In this document: positions 1 through 13,812 of the stretch, one piece after another
Layout: every line of letters starts with the position of its first letter
How positions within the stretch are numbered: the first letter of the stretch is position 1
DNA from: Cudoniella acicularis
Taxonomy: Eukaryota > Ascomycota > Leotiomycetes > Helotiales > Helotiaceae
DNA length: 64,000 nucleotides
Reading direction: 5' to 3'
Assembly (NCBI GenBank): GCA_013054445.1
Contig: JAAMPI010000020.1
Location: forward strand, 33,272 to 97,271
Made by a program: the position numbers and the translations under genes
The notes under the pieces: model-generated
The model's database searches: none
Told to the model about the DNA's origin: nothing
The model's input: the letters and a program-made list of their open reading frames with translations, nothing else

Positions 1-3000
1 TTTGTGTCACCACAGGTCTTGGGGGTGGGTGTGGGGGTGGCAACGACGATATCTCGAGAACTCTGCCTGACAGCAGGTTGGACACGAGGGATAAATCGAC
101 TGTGGCGTCTATAAATCCGCCAGGAACCCGTCAGCCGATGAGATTGTTGTTTGCCAATCCGATCTTATCCTCCACCGTACGTAATTGAAATCGACGAAAA
201 TGCGAACGTTTGAACGAGTGATCTTTGTTCTCAGACACCCAAGGTCACGAGTTGCGGAATTTACTATGTTTTAGATCCACGCGGCGAAAAGTCTCGAAGC
301 TTGGCTGAACTCGTTGCGCCACATCTGCCAGAGGCTAGCAGCGCTTCACTAAACTTTTAGGTGCATACGACCCGTTATGTCGAAGTCGCTTTGCTGCTAG
401 AGGTGGCTTTTGCCGTCCCTTTGGGCTCAAGCTAAAAGACACTTGTGCCGCCTTGCCACGTTTCAACTTTAATGAAGGCATCGAAGCACGCTCGATTTCA
501 ACCTTTGAACGGAAGAATCGGCTCTCGGAATACGAGCACAATAGGTTTGATAACGGGTAGGGAGAAAAGAAACACAAATATCGACTGGAACTCTCACCCA
601 ATTTCCTCTCTTTCAATAGAGATTCTATTCTTCTCCGACTTAATCATGAAGGCATCCAGCCTCCTATCCTCATCATTCGGCGCTTCTCTTGGCCAGCTGG
701 TCTCACTCCTTTTAGTCTCGAAAAAGGACCGGAAGGAGATTTGCTGTCTTCGGGAAATCGGCGTGTCCTTCCTGTGTTTCTTATCCTGGTAGTCACGTTG
801 TTTTACAGCTTTCCCATCTCCTAGTGCAGATCCATTTTACCTCTTCAAAACTTTCCAAATGTCTATTTTTTTATCGAGGACTAGACTTCATTCGTTCAAG
901 TTCAACAAGGCTCGACCGCCTACACAGTTGTGGGTGATAAGTAGCTTCGCAGAAAAGTTTACAACCAATGGCTTTACCCTGTCAGAGTCCAACATGCGTT
1001 AGTCCCATGGTGCTGTCTCATCATTATTAGAGATTCAATTTAAGCATTATGGAATACGGAAACCTACGGCATCCGTGTTCCAAAGGGGTGAGGAGAGTTA
1101 GCGAACCCCTAGCCAATCCTAGGTCTTTAGCACATATACCCATAATAGGACTATCTTAAGGGCGGAAACCTCTGCAGTTTGCACCTGAACCGTTGCTGTA
1201 TGCTTCGGATCAATATGTTTTCAATTATGAGCTCGATTCTACCTCAAGAATCTGGGATCTAGACTCTTAATGAATTCACTTTCTTTTCTAGTCAAATGCA
1301 TCAGCAGCATTATTAGCCGTCAGCCAAATTCGTATGGTCACAAAATACTACAATACGCCTTAATCACAAACAAACCTTTCTAAGAGCCTCATATACTCGC
1401 GAGTCATTACGTGTTTAGAGACTTCAAATCGCGTAAATTTTTAGCCTTTGGCTGCCCGAAAATGTCGTCTCGATTAGAACATTACACACACAAGATACGG
1501 CAATTCAAATCCTTTCGGGAGGCGTTGAGAAACAGTGGGGTGGCTTCGATTGTTTTGGGCAAGTCTGCGACTTTCGGGGCCTACTTTGGTGCCCTGAAGG
1601 CTTCAATATGGCTCTAGAGTGGTAGACAGTGGTGTTGGGCAGCGTTCATCATAAAGAGTAGCTCGGAAGAGTCAAGACCAGGCTAACAACTTGCTTTTCT
1701 CCCTGAATCCAGGCCAAGATGGTCCTTACTTTTCAACAGCGACTTAATCAACCAGAAGTTGGCGATTTCAAGCCGCGAGGTGTTTAAGAAGCTCATAAGC
1801 GTTCCCTGAAAACAAAGGTACGATTTCCTTTTCGACCTCGAGCACTCAGCGTCTTGTGCATTAAGATCCAATTATTGAACCTACAGGATTTTTTGCTCTC
1901 TATTCTCTGAATTCTTGGGTAAGGGGGTTCGCCGAGCAAATTCTCTAGCCAAAGCATGGTGCATGAATAGCGGAAAGTGTACCGCCTCGATTCAAAACCT
2001 GTTCTCGGATTTGTTTCAAGGTTCATGCATTTCCGCTGCATTGCACCGATATGTATTTGATCAATCGAATAAAAGGACAGTAATGAGCTGGACCTTGGCG
2101 GTGAGGTGAACTTAAGCCCAATCGAGGCCAAGGACTGCAGCCAATACTCCTCCAAGTTGGCCCCAACCTCGTTCCCAGCAGAGTCCCGACACGTTTTGGA
2201 TGATAAGGTTATCTAGACGTTCTCTCGGAATATTGGACGGCTTCTCCCCGTGCGAAATCGCACCCCTCCCCAGTGGTAGACAAACTCAACGGCTATACAG
2301 CCTTATCTTTACTCTATTTGCACCTGGTTAACGTAGGACATGGATTTGAAATCTAGCGAGCCTCTCAATTATTCCATCAGGCCGAGTGCAAAAGTGTTTT
2401 CAAGGATGTGGACAAGTTGCGACCAACTATAAAGGTTCTTATCTCGCTGCCTTGTGTCCTGCAGCTCCATGTGCAGCATTCTCTGCGAGGCAGTCGTCCG
2501 GGTATTGATAGCCAGTGCCTACATTGCGCCATTACTGACAGCCGATCCGCTCCAAAGGAACGAAGCTTTGACACACCCTCCTGATCACAAAGGCACCACG
2601 GTTTTGCTCTTGTGGCCGACATACCTGGGATGAGACATGCCAATGGCACAAACCGAAGTTAGCACGAGAGGCTTTCGGAAAATCGCCCCATTGGATGCTA
2701 AATTCGTTGATTGCGATTTCTCATGGCAAATTGAAAACCCCAGATCTTGATTTACATCGACGGTCGCTGTCGAACCCACCACACAGATGCTCGGATGCCC
2801 TTACGCGCCCTGCGCATTACGCGGCTACAACCGGCCACATCCCTTACCTTCCAAGTATATGTACGCTTTCCCTCTCGTGTATGCTCCACTCAAGTACGAA
2901 GTACGTGTGGATGTGTTAAAAATTGTTTCCCACTTTCTTGCATTTAATTTGCCTTCGCATACGCCGATAGAGACGGATGTATGACATTTTGGTCGCATAC

Positions 3001-4731
3001 TCTACCAAGCAAGCGAAGGCGCATCGACTTTATTTCGAGGGACAACCGCCGGTAGCAATCAACTATTTTCCTACTTGCTGCATTACCCCTCATTGGCAAT
3101 TGGCGAAATATCGGCCCATCTCAATCAATCTTGATATGCCAAGCGAAATCCCTCCCAGACGGGTAACTGGGACCATACCATGCCCAAATCCTAGTCTCTT
3201 AAGGCGCAGAATATGACAGGTCAGCATAAGAGGCTGCTAAAAGTTATGGAGGGGCTACGGCAGAGTATTGCAGGCCTGTCCGCTGGGATGGTGATAAGAA
3301 GTTCAGTTGAGCCACATTTCAATGCTACAAGTACTTCTCTCTCTCTCAGTTCGATGGAACAAGACATCTAGGCAATACCGTTATTTTGAAATGGCGGGTG
3401 GTACTGTATTGCTCAGGGGTAAAAGTCTTACCCGCATTTCGTCCCGATCCCGAAATATTCTCTCGAAGAGAAAATTTCTACTGGCCTCTGAAAATGACGT
3501 TGGCCTTTTGCGCATGGATTGGTTCTCAACCTGTCAACTCAACGGCTTCGTGGATGCTTCCTGCACAAAGTCGTAAGGTTACGCCGAACCTACATGCATG
3601 TTCTAAATCATTTCGGGTTGGCAGAAAGTGTTAGCCAAAGAAGTGGAAAGAACCATTACTAACGACATTCCCGTTTTCCTCTAGGGGTAGGCAAACTTTT
3701 CTTTCAACATCGCCTCACCCGTTTTCCATAAGCCCGAGGTTCTGCCCGAGATCGTGCGGTTTCAGGCCAAGTGGCGACGAATATGGTCGGAGTCGGCTGT
3801 AACCTGTGCTTTTTCTTTTGCATCGGGAAGAGGCAATGTTGATTTCCATGTGATTGCTGCAACGACAGAGCTTCCCGCCTCGATCCCGACGAACCTGGGT
3901 CTGTTAAGACAAGGTTTTGAATATTTCTCATGGTGAGGAAATTCATGAATAACTGCCTCCCATTTTGAAGTAGCGGAAATCGTTGATGCGCCGTAGTCCT
4001 CTTTGGTGTTCTGACCTATAAAAGTTTCGAGGGAGATACTAATACTTCTCTACTTTGAATCGGAAGGCCTGCGGGCAATGAGAGAGGCTGGGTGAACTCA
4101 ATAGTGGCGAATTCACTCCCTGAATCACGGGAAATCGTGGTCAAATGGGAATACTACACCACTGCCGCTGCCGTTGAATTACCCTTTGGTATTCGTTCGT
4201 TTTGTCCCCTAATTTATGCGAGAGGAATTAAAGGGGAGACATTGGGCTGGAAAAGTATGCCTTTTCGGCAACGGGGTCTTGATTCTCGCCAGGCCTAGAT
4301 TCAGCAAACCATCCAGGACCAGGATGCTTCTTAGCCACCCATTATTCGCGGGCCGCTCGGGAATACTAGAAAATAAGTATAGGTACTTATTGCCCTCTTC
4401 ACGTGGCATCATAAATGGGGAAAGAACCCGCCCTGGAGACCTGCCTGCCGAACTTTGGAGAACATGTGGAGTGCTGAAGCGCTGCGAATCATCCCGCACG
4501 AGAAGATTTTGAGTCCTTTCAGTGCTTCAAGATCATGATCGTATAGGTTGATACATATAACGTTGTAATTTCAAACATGAATTCCGGTTGAAAGCTAATG
4601 GCCAGGCGAGAGGTCACATGAAATATCAGTGTACGGAATCAACAACTGGAGAACTGTGACCAACACTTTGAGCCTCTTCAGGAAAGAATGCCCAATTTCG
4701 ATTAAACCTCTCAATTTGATATTTAAATTTC
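1..4731. other. Gene-poor stretch, nothing recognised
   Basis: About 4.7 kb in which all reading frames on both strands are short (longest about 120 codons). None shows a domain, signal peptide or fungal-like exon/intron series that I recognise. Base composition is not strongly A+T-rich, so it does not look like a heavily RIP-mutated transposon. It may be intergenic DNA or the worn remains of something older. Confidence 0.5.
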
Positions 4732-5967
4732 TTAGCTATAACCATATTTCTTTACCAATCCCTTCATGATACTCACTGCACCTCCTTTGTACCCGCCTCC
4801 GAATATCGAATAATGGTTCAAGTGATGATACCTGTTTCTGAGTTAACCCCTATATCGAAGCCCCCCTTTCAAAAATGGGGGAAACTAAAAGGGTGGAAAG
4901 CACTCACAATTCATACAACAGCACCCTATCTTCCCACTCATCCACTGGCTCATCTTTCGGCTTAAATTTCGCATACTCCCTCTCAAAGCCACTCCCAAAA
5001 CCCCCAAACATCCTCATAATCCCAAACTCAAACTCGCTATGCGCCCAGCAACTACTCGGATCAAACACCACCTCCTCAACTCCCCCATCCCCAATAGTTC
5101 CTTTTCCATGATTCCCACTCCACAAATCGCCATGAATAACCACGGGCAAAATATCACCTCCCATTTTCCCATCTTTCAAATGCCCATTCCTCAACAACCT
5201 CGGCACGACTTTCGAAGCCGTGACTTCAACAAGCTCAGAAAGTTCCTCATCTTTCCCATTATTCCTTTCCGCCGCTTTCAAAATCCCTCTTAAGCGATTC
5301 TCAGCATAGAATTCGGCCCAACTTTCCTTGAAGCTGTTATCCTGCGCTGTATCGCCGCAACAGGTCGTGACTGGGAACCCGAACACCGGTTTTTCATATC
5401 CGTATGGGATTGGTGCTGGGGTGCTGTGGAGTTTGGCTAGTTTTTGAGCGAGGGAGAGGCCGGTTCCGGGGGGTGTAGAGGTGTATGATGAGGGAGAGAG
5501 ATTGAGGAAGTCGGTTGCGAGGAAGGAGTCGTTGCCTGTGGAGAGGAGGCCGTGGGCATAGGATTTGGGGCAGAGGGAGGGGACGGCATCGTGGATGGCT
5601 TTGAGGGATGTGTGTTCTCCTTTCCTTCTGTATTAGTCTTAGAACTTTAAACTGCTTGGGGATGTTGTGGAAAGGGGAAGAAACACGTGATGGTCGACGA
5701 TAACGTCGTTTGTACCTTCCCCATTTCTGGGGGAGACAAATTCGTAACATCGAAATGAGAAGGAAGGAAAGACCGACCAGTAAACATCACTTCGCTATCT
5801 TTACCCTTTCCCGTTTTCACAAAGTACAGTTTCTCTTTCCCGTCGTTGCCTTGGCTTGTGATCTTGAAGGTGGATGCGAAGCCGGAGCCGCCATGCGATG
5901 TTATGGTCGCGGCTGCCGCATCGAGAGAGAGTGCGGAGAGAATTGCTTCGTCAATTTTTGGAGGCAT
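4732..5967 (-). CDS. Fructosamine/ketosamine-3-kinase family protein
   Basis: The family phosphorylates sugar amines formed by glycation so that they fall off proteins (cytosolic protein repair). The chain starts at MPPKIDEAIL (5967) and has GGSGFASTF near residue 27, corresponding to the nucleotide loop. It then carries the catalytic HGDLWSGN and the FDPSSCWAHSEFEFG segment typical of PF03881. I model three exons. Intron 5620-5777 joins VMFTG to EHTSLKA. Intron 4832-4907 (GTGAGT...CAG) joins LYEL to YHHLNHYSIFGGGY, the conserved family C-terminus, and the stop is at 4732-4734. The longest uninterrupted frame misses both ends. The donor of the first intron (GTCGGT) is weak and its exact position less certain. 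Known fungal members act on low-molecular or protein-bound Amadori products; the substrate cannot be read here. Confidence 0.88.
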
Positions 5968-8630
5968 TGCCTCAATTTTATTATTTTTCGAGAGAAGAGG
6001 AATTTTGCGAAGGTTATCAATTTGGGTGTTGATTTGTTGAGTACGATTTGGAGATGCAAATCAAAGGAAGGTGGCGTGATGTAAATGTCATGTGAATTTT
6101 AATATATCCGTTCTGAATTTATTTAGAAATCCACACAAAAACCATAAGTGTTGCTAGATATTTACATCCTAATAAAATTTCTACATACCGGGTTAGATGG
6201 ATTGTTGTTGAAAGGCTGTTGGCTATTGCTCATGTTGCAGCTGCTCTCAAGCGTTGTATATAAGGCTTCTGCTATAAAGGTTTCATCTCTCATTCTCAGG
6301 GACAAATATTCTTATCTATAACTTCTCTCTCTGAAATCTTGACGCAAGCCTTTATGTAATTCCTAAAAAATTTGATCGTTGTTTCTTGTTTCTCTCTCTC
6401 AATTTTGGTGCACTTATTGGGAAATTCAATGGAACTATCTTCCTTGTTATACCTTGGCACTCTATGAAGGCATAAAATTTTACGTTTTCTAAACTTCAGT
6501 AGGTGGATTGTGATGCAGGTTAAATGCCGTCCTTTTTATAAAACTATTGTTGATCCTCAAGAAGTTAACGTACGATTTCCGTCCAAAAAGAACTTCAAAA
6601 CAGTTAAACAACTACGAATTAAAACAACACTTAACTTGTTAGGAAAGAGCACAACACAAATAAAATTACTATCTCTTCTTGTAAAAAGCCTTGACACTAA
6701 AACAGACATATTCTTTGAAGTGTTGTTAGTGAATACTTGGTATGTGGCATAGACCACCAAACAGCCGAGAGAGACAATAAGTATCCTGCTTCCATGAAGG
6801 ATTTCCAGATTTACGGCTCTAACTTAGCAAGCAAGCAACTAAGAGTGATACACCGAGAACGCACTCTGTGTATAACTTTGAGGAATTTCTTCTTTCTTCC
6901 AGCGCCCCCCTCTCCCCCAACACAATTCTCTTCACATTTCAATAAAGCCAAGTAACATAGGAAATTTTATCAACATTGTATTTGCTTCGAGTTTTAAAGA
7001 ATCAACTAGCAGCTAACCCACTGACAGTATGAGGGCTTACAACAACCTACCGAATGACTCAAATTAAGAGTGGACATGAAAAATAAGAGATGGATATCTC
7101 CCCAGGACGTATATATTCCTTCTTGATCCCAAAAGATTTTCTAAAGAAGACTGGACAGTTCCTAATGTGCCTTCTAGGCTAAGGTGAGTGTGATGGACAA
7201 ACGCGGTCGGTGAAGGGATCGTCGACACTGTTCTCGCCTGAACTTAAATACATATGCAGTTGCCAGGCCTCTCACGCTAGGGAAAGAGGATATAATTCAT
7301 ACCCCATTGTCAAGTTCCAAGGACAGTGACTTACTTGGCTACAACCTAGCTTATAAATAGAGGCCATAAGCCCGAAAAGGGAACACAGAGACCGGCCGCC
7401 TTCACCAACATATGGAAGTACAATCTCTGAATGCACACTATAGGAAACAACACTAGTAAACCAACAAAGAAGAACATTTATGAATAGTAGAGACAACTGA
7501 GCCAAAACTATGCAATTAACCATTTACGACTCTGAATGTAACTCTACAGCTAGACAAAATATACGACAGCAGCTATTATTATAAGCAACCGGCTATTGTC
7601 TACAACAGCAGCTTTCCCTCATTCGAACTCACGAATTAAAATGCCCTACTGCTTAACTCAATGAAAAATGAAAAATCAAGAAATTATCTTCAAGACCCCT
7701 CTCTATACCACTCAACTCTCAACTTAAACCTCAGGAGAAGAGAGAGCGCAATATTACGTTTGCAATGTATTCTCAATCTACCCACTGTTACAGGGAACAT
7801 ATGCCAGCTTCCAACCCACCTCCGGAGTTGAAAGCGAAGTTGTGTTGATGGCTTAAGAAGTAGTGGAAGGAAAGGAAAGGAAAAGGATAGACGAAGGCAA
7901 GAAGGGCCTTTTGTAACATCTCGTGGCGGTCATGTTGGAACAGTAGCAAGTGTTCAATCTTTCTATTGGTGAATCAGCAGCAGCCAACTAAGCTAAACAC
8001 AAATTCAATACAATCAATATAAAATTACCCACTCCTCACTATTCATGTCTTTTCCATAGCTCATGAGAATTCCCAAACCTCACATATAATTATGTGGATC
8101 TTCGGGCTGGAAAGAGTGAGTCTGAACGACTTGCGTGGAGGCTTTTCTTTAGGGGACAAACCAGGACTCCAGGAGCGGAGATTCTGGGAACTGTCTTTTT
8201 GAATGTCTAGCCAAATGTATGAGTGAGACGTGCGATTTGTGATTTGAAGTATCAAATAGAATTAACAACTGAATGAAGAATACGGTAGCGAGGAGAGTAT
8301 CAGCAACAAACGAGCTTTTCATAAAATTTCAAGCATTAGATGAAAGACGTATACTTTATAGGAAATACTGGTTAGAGGCTTTTCTTTTGTCTACTGTACC
8401 AGATGCTATTGATATAATCAGCGAGTCTGGCAAATCGTAGCCAAGCAACGGATATCTTTGACGAATCAGGGAATTATAGATAAACTAAATATTATACCAC
8501 AACCTTACTATATACAATGCACGGGAGATATCTAAAGAAGAAAAGAAATCAACAACTCAATATGCAAATCTAAATGTAATATGTACATACCATTATTACA
8601 CATAATATACCCTCCCGTCATCAGCAATGT
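5968..8630. other. A+T-rich intergenic region
   Basis: About 2.7 kb between the start of the fructosamine kinase and the 3' end of the PP2C gene, noticeably A+T-rich from about 6.1 to 8.6 kb. Only short frames occur, none recognisable. I see no terminal repeats or transposase remains. Confidence 0.5.
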
Positions 8631-10641
8631 CTAAGTCCTCCCCCTTCTCGGATCTAACGCTTCCCTCCTCTTATAATCTCTCACTTCCTTGGTCCCCATG
8701 CTCCCCATTCCACCCTCAACTCTCCTTTCCCAGCCACCCAGTCGCACGACAAGGCATGTGGCATTATCTCCTTCTCTACTAACTTCCGTAGCATACGCTA
8801 CGACATCTTTTGCGCCCTGTTCGGGCGTCTTGGCCTCCTTGACCACATCTACTATCTCCTGGTCGCTCAAGGTACCACTCACACCATCGCTCACCAGAAC
8901 TAGAAAACTGTATTCTGCAGGCGCTAGTTCAACTCTCCTGATCTCGGGCTCGGCTGAAACCCCTATACGTTTCGAGCGCATATCTCCGAAGGCACGAGTA
9001 TTGGCAAGTCCGGACATACGTTCTTCTCCAAATGAATCGGTGACGAATGTTGCAGCATAGCGGCGCAGTCTGGTGCTTTCAATAGGCGTTGAGGGGTGAT
9101 GGTTTGTAGTTACTGGTTTGGCAAGACCTGTTGCCGTGGCGCAGAGGAGGATGCGTGTATCACCAACGTGTGCGACAGCTATTGTTGATGGGGAAGCCGG
9201 ATGCCAAAATGGTGTTGGACTTGGCGTTGAGATTAAGACGATTGAAGCGGTAGAACCACCGACAAAGCGTGTTGGACCTCCAATCCGGTTTTTCGCCGAC
9301 GAAAGACGAGCGGGCTCACCAAGTATATCATCCTCGTTCAGTGGATTATCACTGTGAACATCCGGGTCTGGCTTGCGTGCCTGGGCTGTGATAAAGTCGA
9401 GGTCGGCTTTGAGAAACGCATACATTAAGACTGTTTCGATAGTGACAGGAACATCTGCTGGAGGTGAGCCATCCATGGATGAGGGTAACGAAAAGTACTC
9501 GGGCCTGAAACGGCGGAAATACCCTCCAACCGTCTCCTTCCATTGAGTTACCAGTGTTTTCTCAAGCTCAATGGTTTTTGGCTTGTTAGACTCAACAGAG
9601 ACCGGCTCTTCGCTCTTTAATGTTGGACTGGCTGGTCGCTGTTGAATACTTCCATCATCGTTCTTCGTGGGTACGTTCATTGTATCTTCCACATCCTCCT
9701 TGTTCTTAATGTCTATTTTGTTCAAGCTTTCCCTCCCTTTCGAAGATAACTCGCTGCTTGCTCCATGGTCTCTACTGGGGCCGCCAACATCTATTTGCTT
9801 ATTCTTTCCTTTCAAGCTTGACCCAAGTTCAAATAACTCTGCGGTTTTCTCCACATAATTATGTAATTCCTCTCTCAAAAAATCACTACACTCATGCCCG
9901 CCATGTCCATCAAAAACACCAAAGTAAAATACTTGCGGGTCTCCACTTGCACTATCCGCCGATGTCGCGCCGCCCACATTGCTTTTTGGACCACTTCGAC
10001 TCAAACTTATAGGTGCTCGTTTCGCAAACGCCGGTATGTCTAATGTGCCCGCTTGGTATGTATCTTCGTTATAAGGCCGTGTACCTCGGGATACAGAGAC
10101 ACCGAAATGATGTTTCGCGCTTCGTAGAGGAATCCGGACAACTGTGAGCTCTCGAGAAGGGCCAACCATGGGAGGGGCCGCCGCGGGGGACGGCCCCTTC
10201 CCTGGAGTATGAGGTGTTGAGGCTGAACGTGGAAGCTTATGATGTGGACCGGTCGATGAGCGGGAATCGGGATGTAGGGAGGAGGAAGGTAGGTTCGTGA
10301 CAAAATAATCGTGGAAGCCTCGACTTTGTGGGAGGTTTTGTTGAGGCTTGTGTTGAAATTGATGAAGCCGACATGTTGATCTTTGCAGACCTGTGTCTCT
10401 AGAGATTGGATTCAGTCGTGATGTTGGGATATATGAGGTTCGTAAGAAACGCCGTGGTTCCAAAGTTGCTGGGTGGGAGCCATGCTCGCGACGGCCACTT
10501 TTTGAAACGAACGAGGCAATGAAGTCTAGAAGAAACAGGTTAGCCAGACCTTTATCTGAAAATGCGATAGCATCTGCGTTTACCATAAGTATCTGCCAGT
10601 GACCAAGCTTTTCTGGAGGTTGAGGATTTGATGGATGCCAT
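8631..10641 (-). CDS. PP2C-type protein phosphatase, probably mitochondrial (Ptc6/Aup1-like)
   Basis: Metal-dependent Ser/Thr phosphatase. PPM motifs occur in order: FGVFDGHGGHE (metal-binding Asp and Gly), VAHVGDTRILLC, NTRAFGDMRSKRIG, VLVSDGVSGTLSDQEI and GDNATC near the C-terminus. The catalytic region is split by a low-complexity, charged insert after the DGHGG block. The N-terminus is Arg/Ser-rich and nearly free of acidic residues, as in mitochondrial presequences. Two starts are possible. An unspliced one at 10586 gives MVNADAIAF. I prefer ATG 10641 (MASIKSSTSRKAW) with a 58-nt intron 10526-10583 (GTAAAC...TTCTAG), which keeps frame into DFIASFVSK and gives a more presequence-like start. 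Assignment to the Ptc6/Aup1 branch, which in yeast dephosphorylates pyruvate dehydrogenase or acts in mitophagy, is inferred from the layout, not shown. Confidence 0.85.
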
Positions 10642-11364
10642 TCTAGACGAAAGAACAGCTGGCGCTGGGGACAGAGAGGGATTATCTTATGGGCACTAAT
10701 GGCAAAAAGCCAATTGAGAAGACAATCACAGCCAGTAGTGTTGCCATCGGAGGCAAGTGGACGTTTAGAGGAAGCTACCCCTCCTTGAGGTCTTATCGAT
10801 GTTGAAATATTGTTCCGTGACCGGGCGAAGGAAGCACAAGGCAGAGACCATGGAGCTCTGTCAACGCATGATAGCGCTTGGCGATCTGAAAATGAGTCAA
10901 TTGGTCATTCCGAAAGACTCTATTGCAGAGAGAAAAGAAAGAGATGAGAGTTGCAAATACATAGAAACAAGACAGCTGAAGGACAGTTAAGGGTTGTCGG
11001 CTTCGGTATCCGGCCTCGCTTTCCCTGCAAGCTTCCCTGTTTCTCCACACTTCGGTAAAATGTAAGACCGACCCCGTTATCTCACAGCTGGAGCCGGAGA
11101 AATAGGGGCAACACTAAGTTCACGATTTCATCCACTTGTAAGGTTTTGATTGTTGCTCATCGTAACGATCATTTTGTTTATGTACAGTATGAACCAAATC
11201 CACAGTTATAGGCCGCTTTGTATGCCAAGCACGGCTTCCAAGTCTCGACGGTGCTACCACACCGCAACGAATGTGTGTACTATAAGCAGTGCGCTTCGGC
11301 AATATCTCGCAAGGTCCCATTATGGGCCACATAATTCTAATTCACATCCCTCTATTTGACCCGC
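10642..11364. other. Intergenic: PP2C upstream and FET3 3' flank
   Basis: Contains the upstream region of the PP2C gene and the 3' flank of the ferroxidase. No further gene is recognised. Confidence 0.5.
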
Positions 11365-13541
11365 CTATCTTGCCTTAGCCTCCGACAATACTCCCGTTGA
11401 TACCCCCGAAGTCCTGATCGAATCTTCCTGGGCCATGGCTGCAAGACGCCGGTTCTCAGCGACCTGGCTCGCTGTACCCATATCTGCCATGCCGTACCTA
11501 ATAGATGATTAGTCAAGAACCCCGAAGAAGTTTGATGTAAGAACCTACCAAACAATGACGGCCAAGCCGAGGAGAGCAGCAATGGCGCTGAAAGTGAGAG
11601 CAACAATTCCCCGGGGAGTGAAACCAGCTGGTAGAGGTGCGGGCGCAGCGTTTTGACCGGAAAGATCTAGGAAATTGACAGTATTTGCAGCCGCATTTCC
11701 AGAAGATGGTACATTTCCAGCCTGACAAGCCGCGAGATGATCCTCTGGAATTGTGAGACTCTTTTGCAAATCCAATGGTGCCTCAACCATTGTAGCTATA
11801 AGGCCTTGATCCATGTGCCATTCGATGCTGTTTTTTTTTTTATTTTTAGCAATGCCATTGATATTTTTAGGTGAAAGGGAAAGAAGATAACTTACTGGCA
11901 ATGGAATAGCCAAACGCCAGGGTTGTCAGCCTTGAAGCGCATTACTATGTGACCGTTTGGGTAGAGCACAAAGGTATCTCTTCGTATTGGAATGGCCGGG
12001 TAATCCGTCAGACTCGAGTTTGTCGCATCAAAGTCACCTCCATCTTCGGCTGAGCGAGCTATAGCCTGGAAATTGTGCCCGTGAAGATGAAATGGATGTT
12101 TCCCGCTATCTGAGAAGTTATTAGCATAACACTAGAGACCCTGTCATAGAAGTCTGACCATGATTATTTACAACTATTTCAATGATTTGATCTTTCTCCA
12201 ACACAAAAGAGTGTGTATATTCTCCGTATATAAGAGGATTGGCAGCATCCTGTCCGGCCGACATCACTGTGTAAAGGGTTGGAACCTTGGGAGCGACATA
12301 AGTAATATTGTCGAAGAAAGCACTTAAAATTGTTAACCAAAATCCATGTGTCCATAAACCCAGAACACTTACTAAGGCTTGCCATTTCCGAGAACACCCA
12401 TTACAACATCGAAGGTGATGGTCTGATCAGGTTCTGGTAAAAGTGTTTGATTGTCATACGGAACGAGTGTGAAATCGTCAAACGGATCAAGCTCATCCAC
12501 AGCGGCTGGGGTTGGTAGCTCTTCCTCTTTGTCGTAAACAAGCCAACCTGTCGAGTTCCAATTTAAAGTAGATGGAGTTATGTCAAAGAGGGACTATTCG
12601 TGTTAATTGGAGATAATGATAGGAAGCTGAAAACTTACGGTATCCATGCTTGCAACAAAAGCATAGTTTGTAGTCGTCTCGTTCTTTGTAGTGATCAGAA
12701 AGCTACATCGCTGGGCAGCACCAATATATATCATTTCCGCTTCAGCTGTTTCAGTGTAAACTCCGTCGACTTCGATGATAGTCATATTGTGACCTTCGAA
12801 CCAGATGTACTGGCCAGCAAAGGCACCTAAGTTGACCATGCGGAAGAGATAGGTTTTCCCCGGTTCAACGGATATCGTGAGATTTTGTGTGTCATTCATC
12901 AAGGTGGCTTGTGGAACAGGCTCAGCGCCAGTCGGGTTGCCTTTGTAGATGAATTTAGGAATAAGAGTCTGCATTTGTTCGTGATACCAGTCAGACACGG
13001 ATATAACAACCTCTTCATCGACCTGGTCATTGTATGGAAGGTCCGGGTCACTGATGATCAAAGGCGCCCGAAGACCGTCGGGATATTGACCCAAATTATG
13101 AGAATGGTACCAGTATGTGCCTGGTTGATTAACCTAAGCGTTTGTTAGCATGTATTGTCTGATTCTATGCACTTGACATACCGTGAAGTTGTAAGTGAAT
13201 TGGGATCCAGAAGGAATTGGACATTGCGAAACCTGAGAGGGGCCGTCCATAGACGTGCTTCCATTTTGGAAGAGCCCATGGAAATGTAGACTCGTACTTT
13301 GATTTCCGAGCTGGTTGTTGACTTTCACAACGACCTGATCACCAATCGTGGCTCTCATGACGGGTAAAGGCCATTGGCCATTGATACCAATAGTTGGTCT
13401 ATCATAGAGCCCGTCGGGATTCGCTGTGACCCAGGTGATGTTGAAGTCGTACGTGACTGTGGCTGCTTCTGCGATATGAAGGCAGAAGATTGCATGAAGC
13501 AGCCATCGTAAAATGGGGAAATAGGACAACGAAATCGCCAT
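11365..13541 (-). CDS. FET3: FET3-type multicopper ferroxidase (iron transport multicopper oxidase)
   Basis: Cell-surface copper oxidase that oxidises Fe(II) to Fe(III) and passes it to the FTR1 permease. The start MAISLSYF is followed by a hydrophobic signal peptide, then three cupredoxin domains. All copper ligand blocks are visible: [26 protein letters not shown] and, across an intron, the [11 protein letters not shown] block. A single membrane helix ([21 protein letters not shown]) lies near the C-terminus with a short cytosolic tail ending SEAKAR at stop 11365. This topology fits Fet3 and sets it apart from soluble laccases. At least five short introns are needed, one (GTATGT...TTAG) joining YNFT to [12 protein letters not shown]; total is about 590 residues. 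The gene lies head to head with FTR1, which confirms the role. Fungal reductive iron assimilation genes are normally iron-repressed. Confidence 0.93.
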
Positions 13542-13812
13542 TTTTATTGTAGTTTGGCGACTTTCAATAACCAGGTATGAGCGAGGGTTTAACTACCTCA
13601 AATGCCCATGTAAGATCTCAGAGAGGAGTCGAAAAAACAGCAGGAGGTCTTTGAGACCAAGTTTTGCAGACCTGTCAACAACCTTGAAATAATAGCCCTG
13701 TTCGCAATCACCGAAGCCGGATCAAAGACGGGTGAAAAATGGGTGGACTGGGAAATCCTATGCAAGTTGTTGTCACTGAGATCCTTGTAGGCAAAGTCGT
13801 GTGGGGAGTTTG

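Noticed and set aside
19..43. G-rich stretch (GGGGG, GGG, GGGGG, GG) resembling a G-quadruplex
   Set aside because: The fourth run has only two G residues and no gene lies next to it; too weak to claim.
4209..4512. Overlapping open frames of about 97 codons on both strands
   Set aside because: No domain, start context or exon pattern; both strands open is typical of chance.
9118..10012. Several plus-strand frames inside the PP2C gene
   Set aside because: Shadows of the real minus-strand gene.
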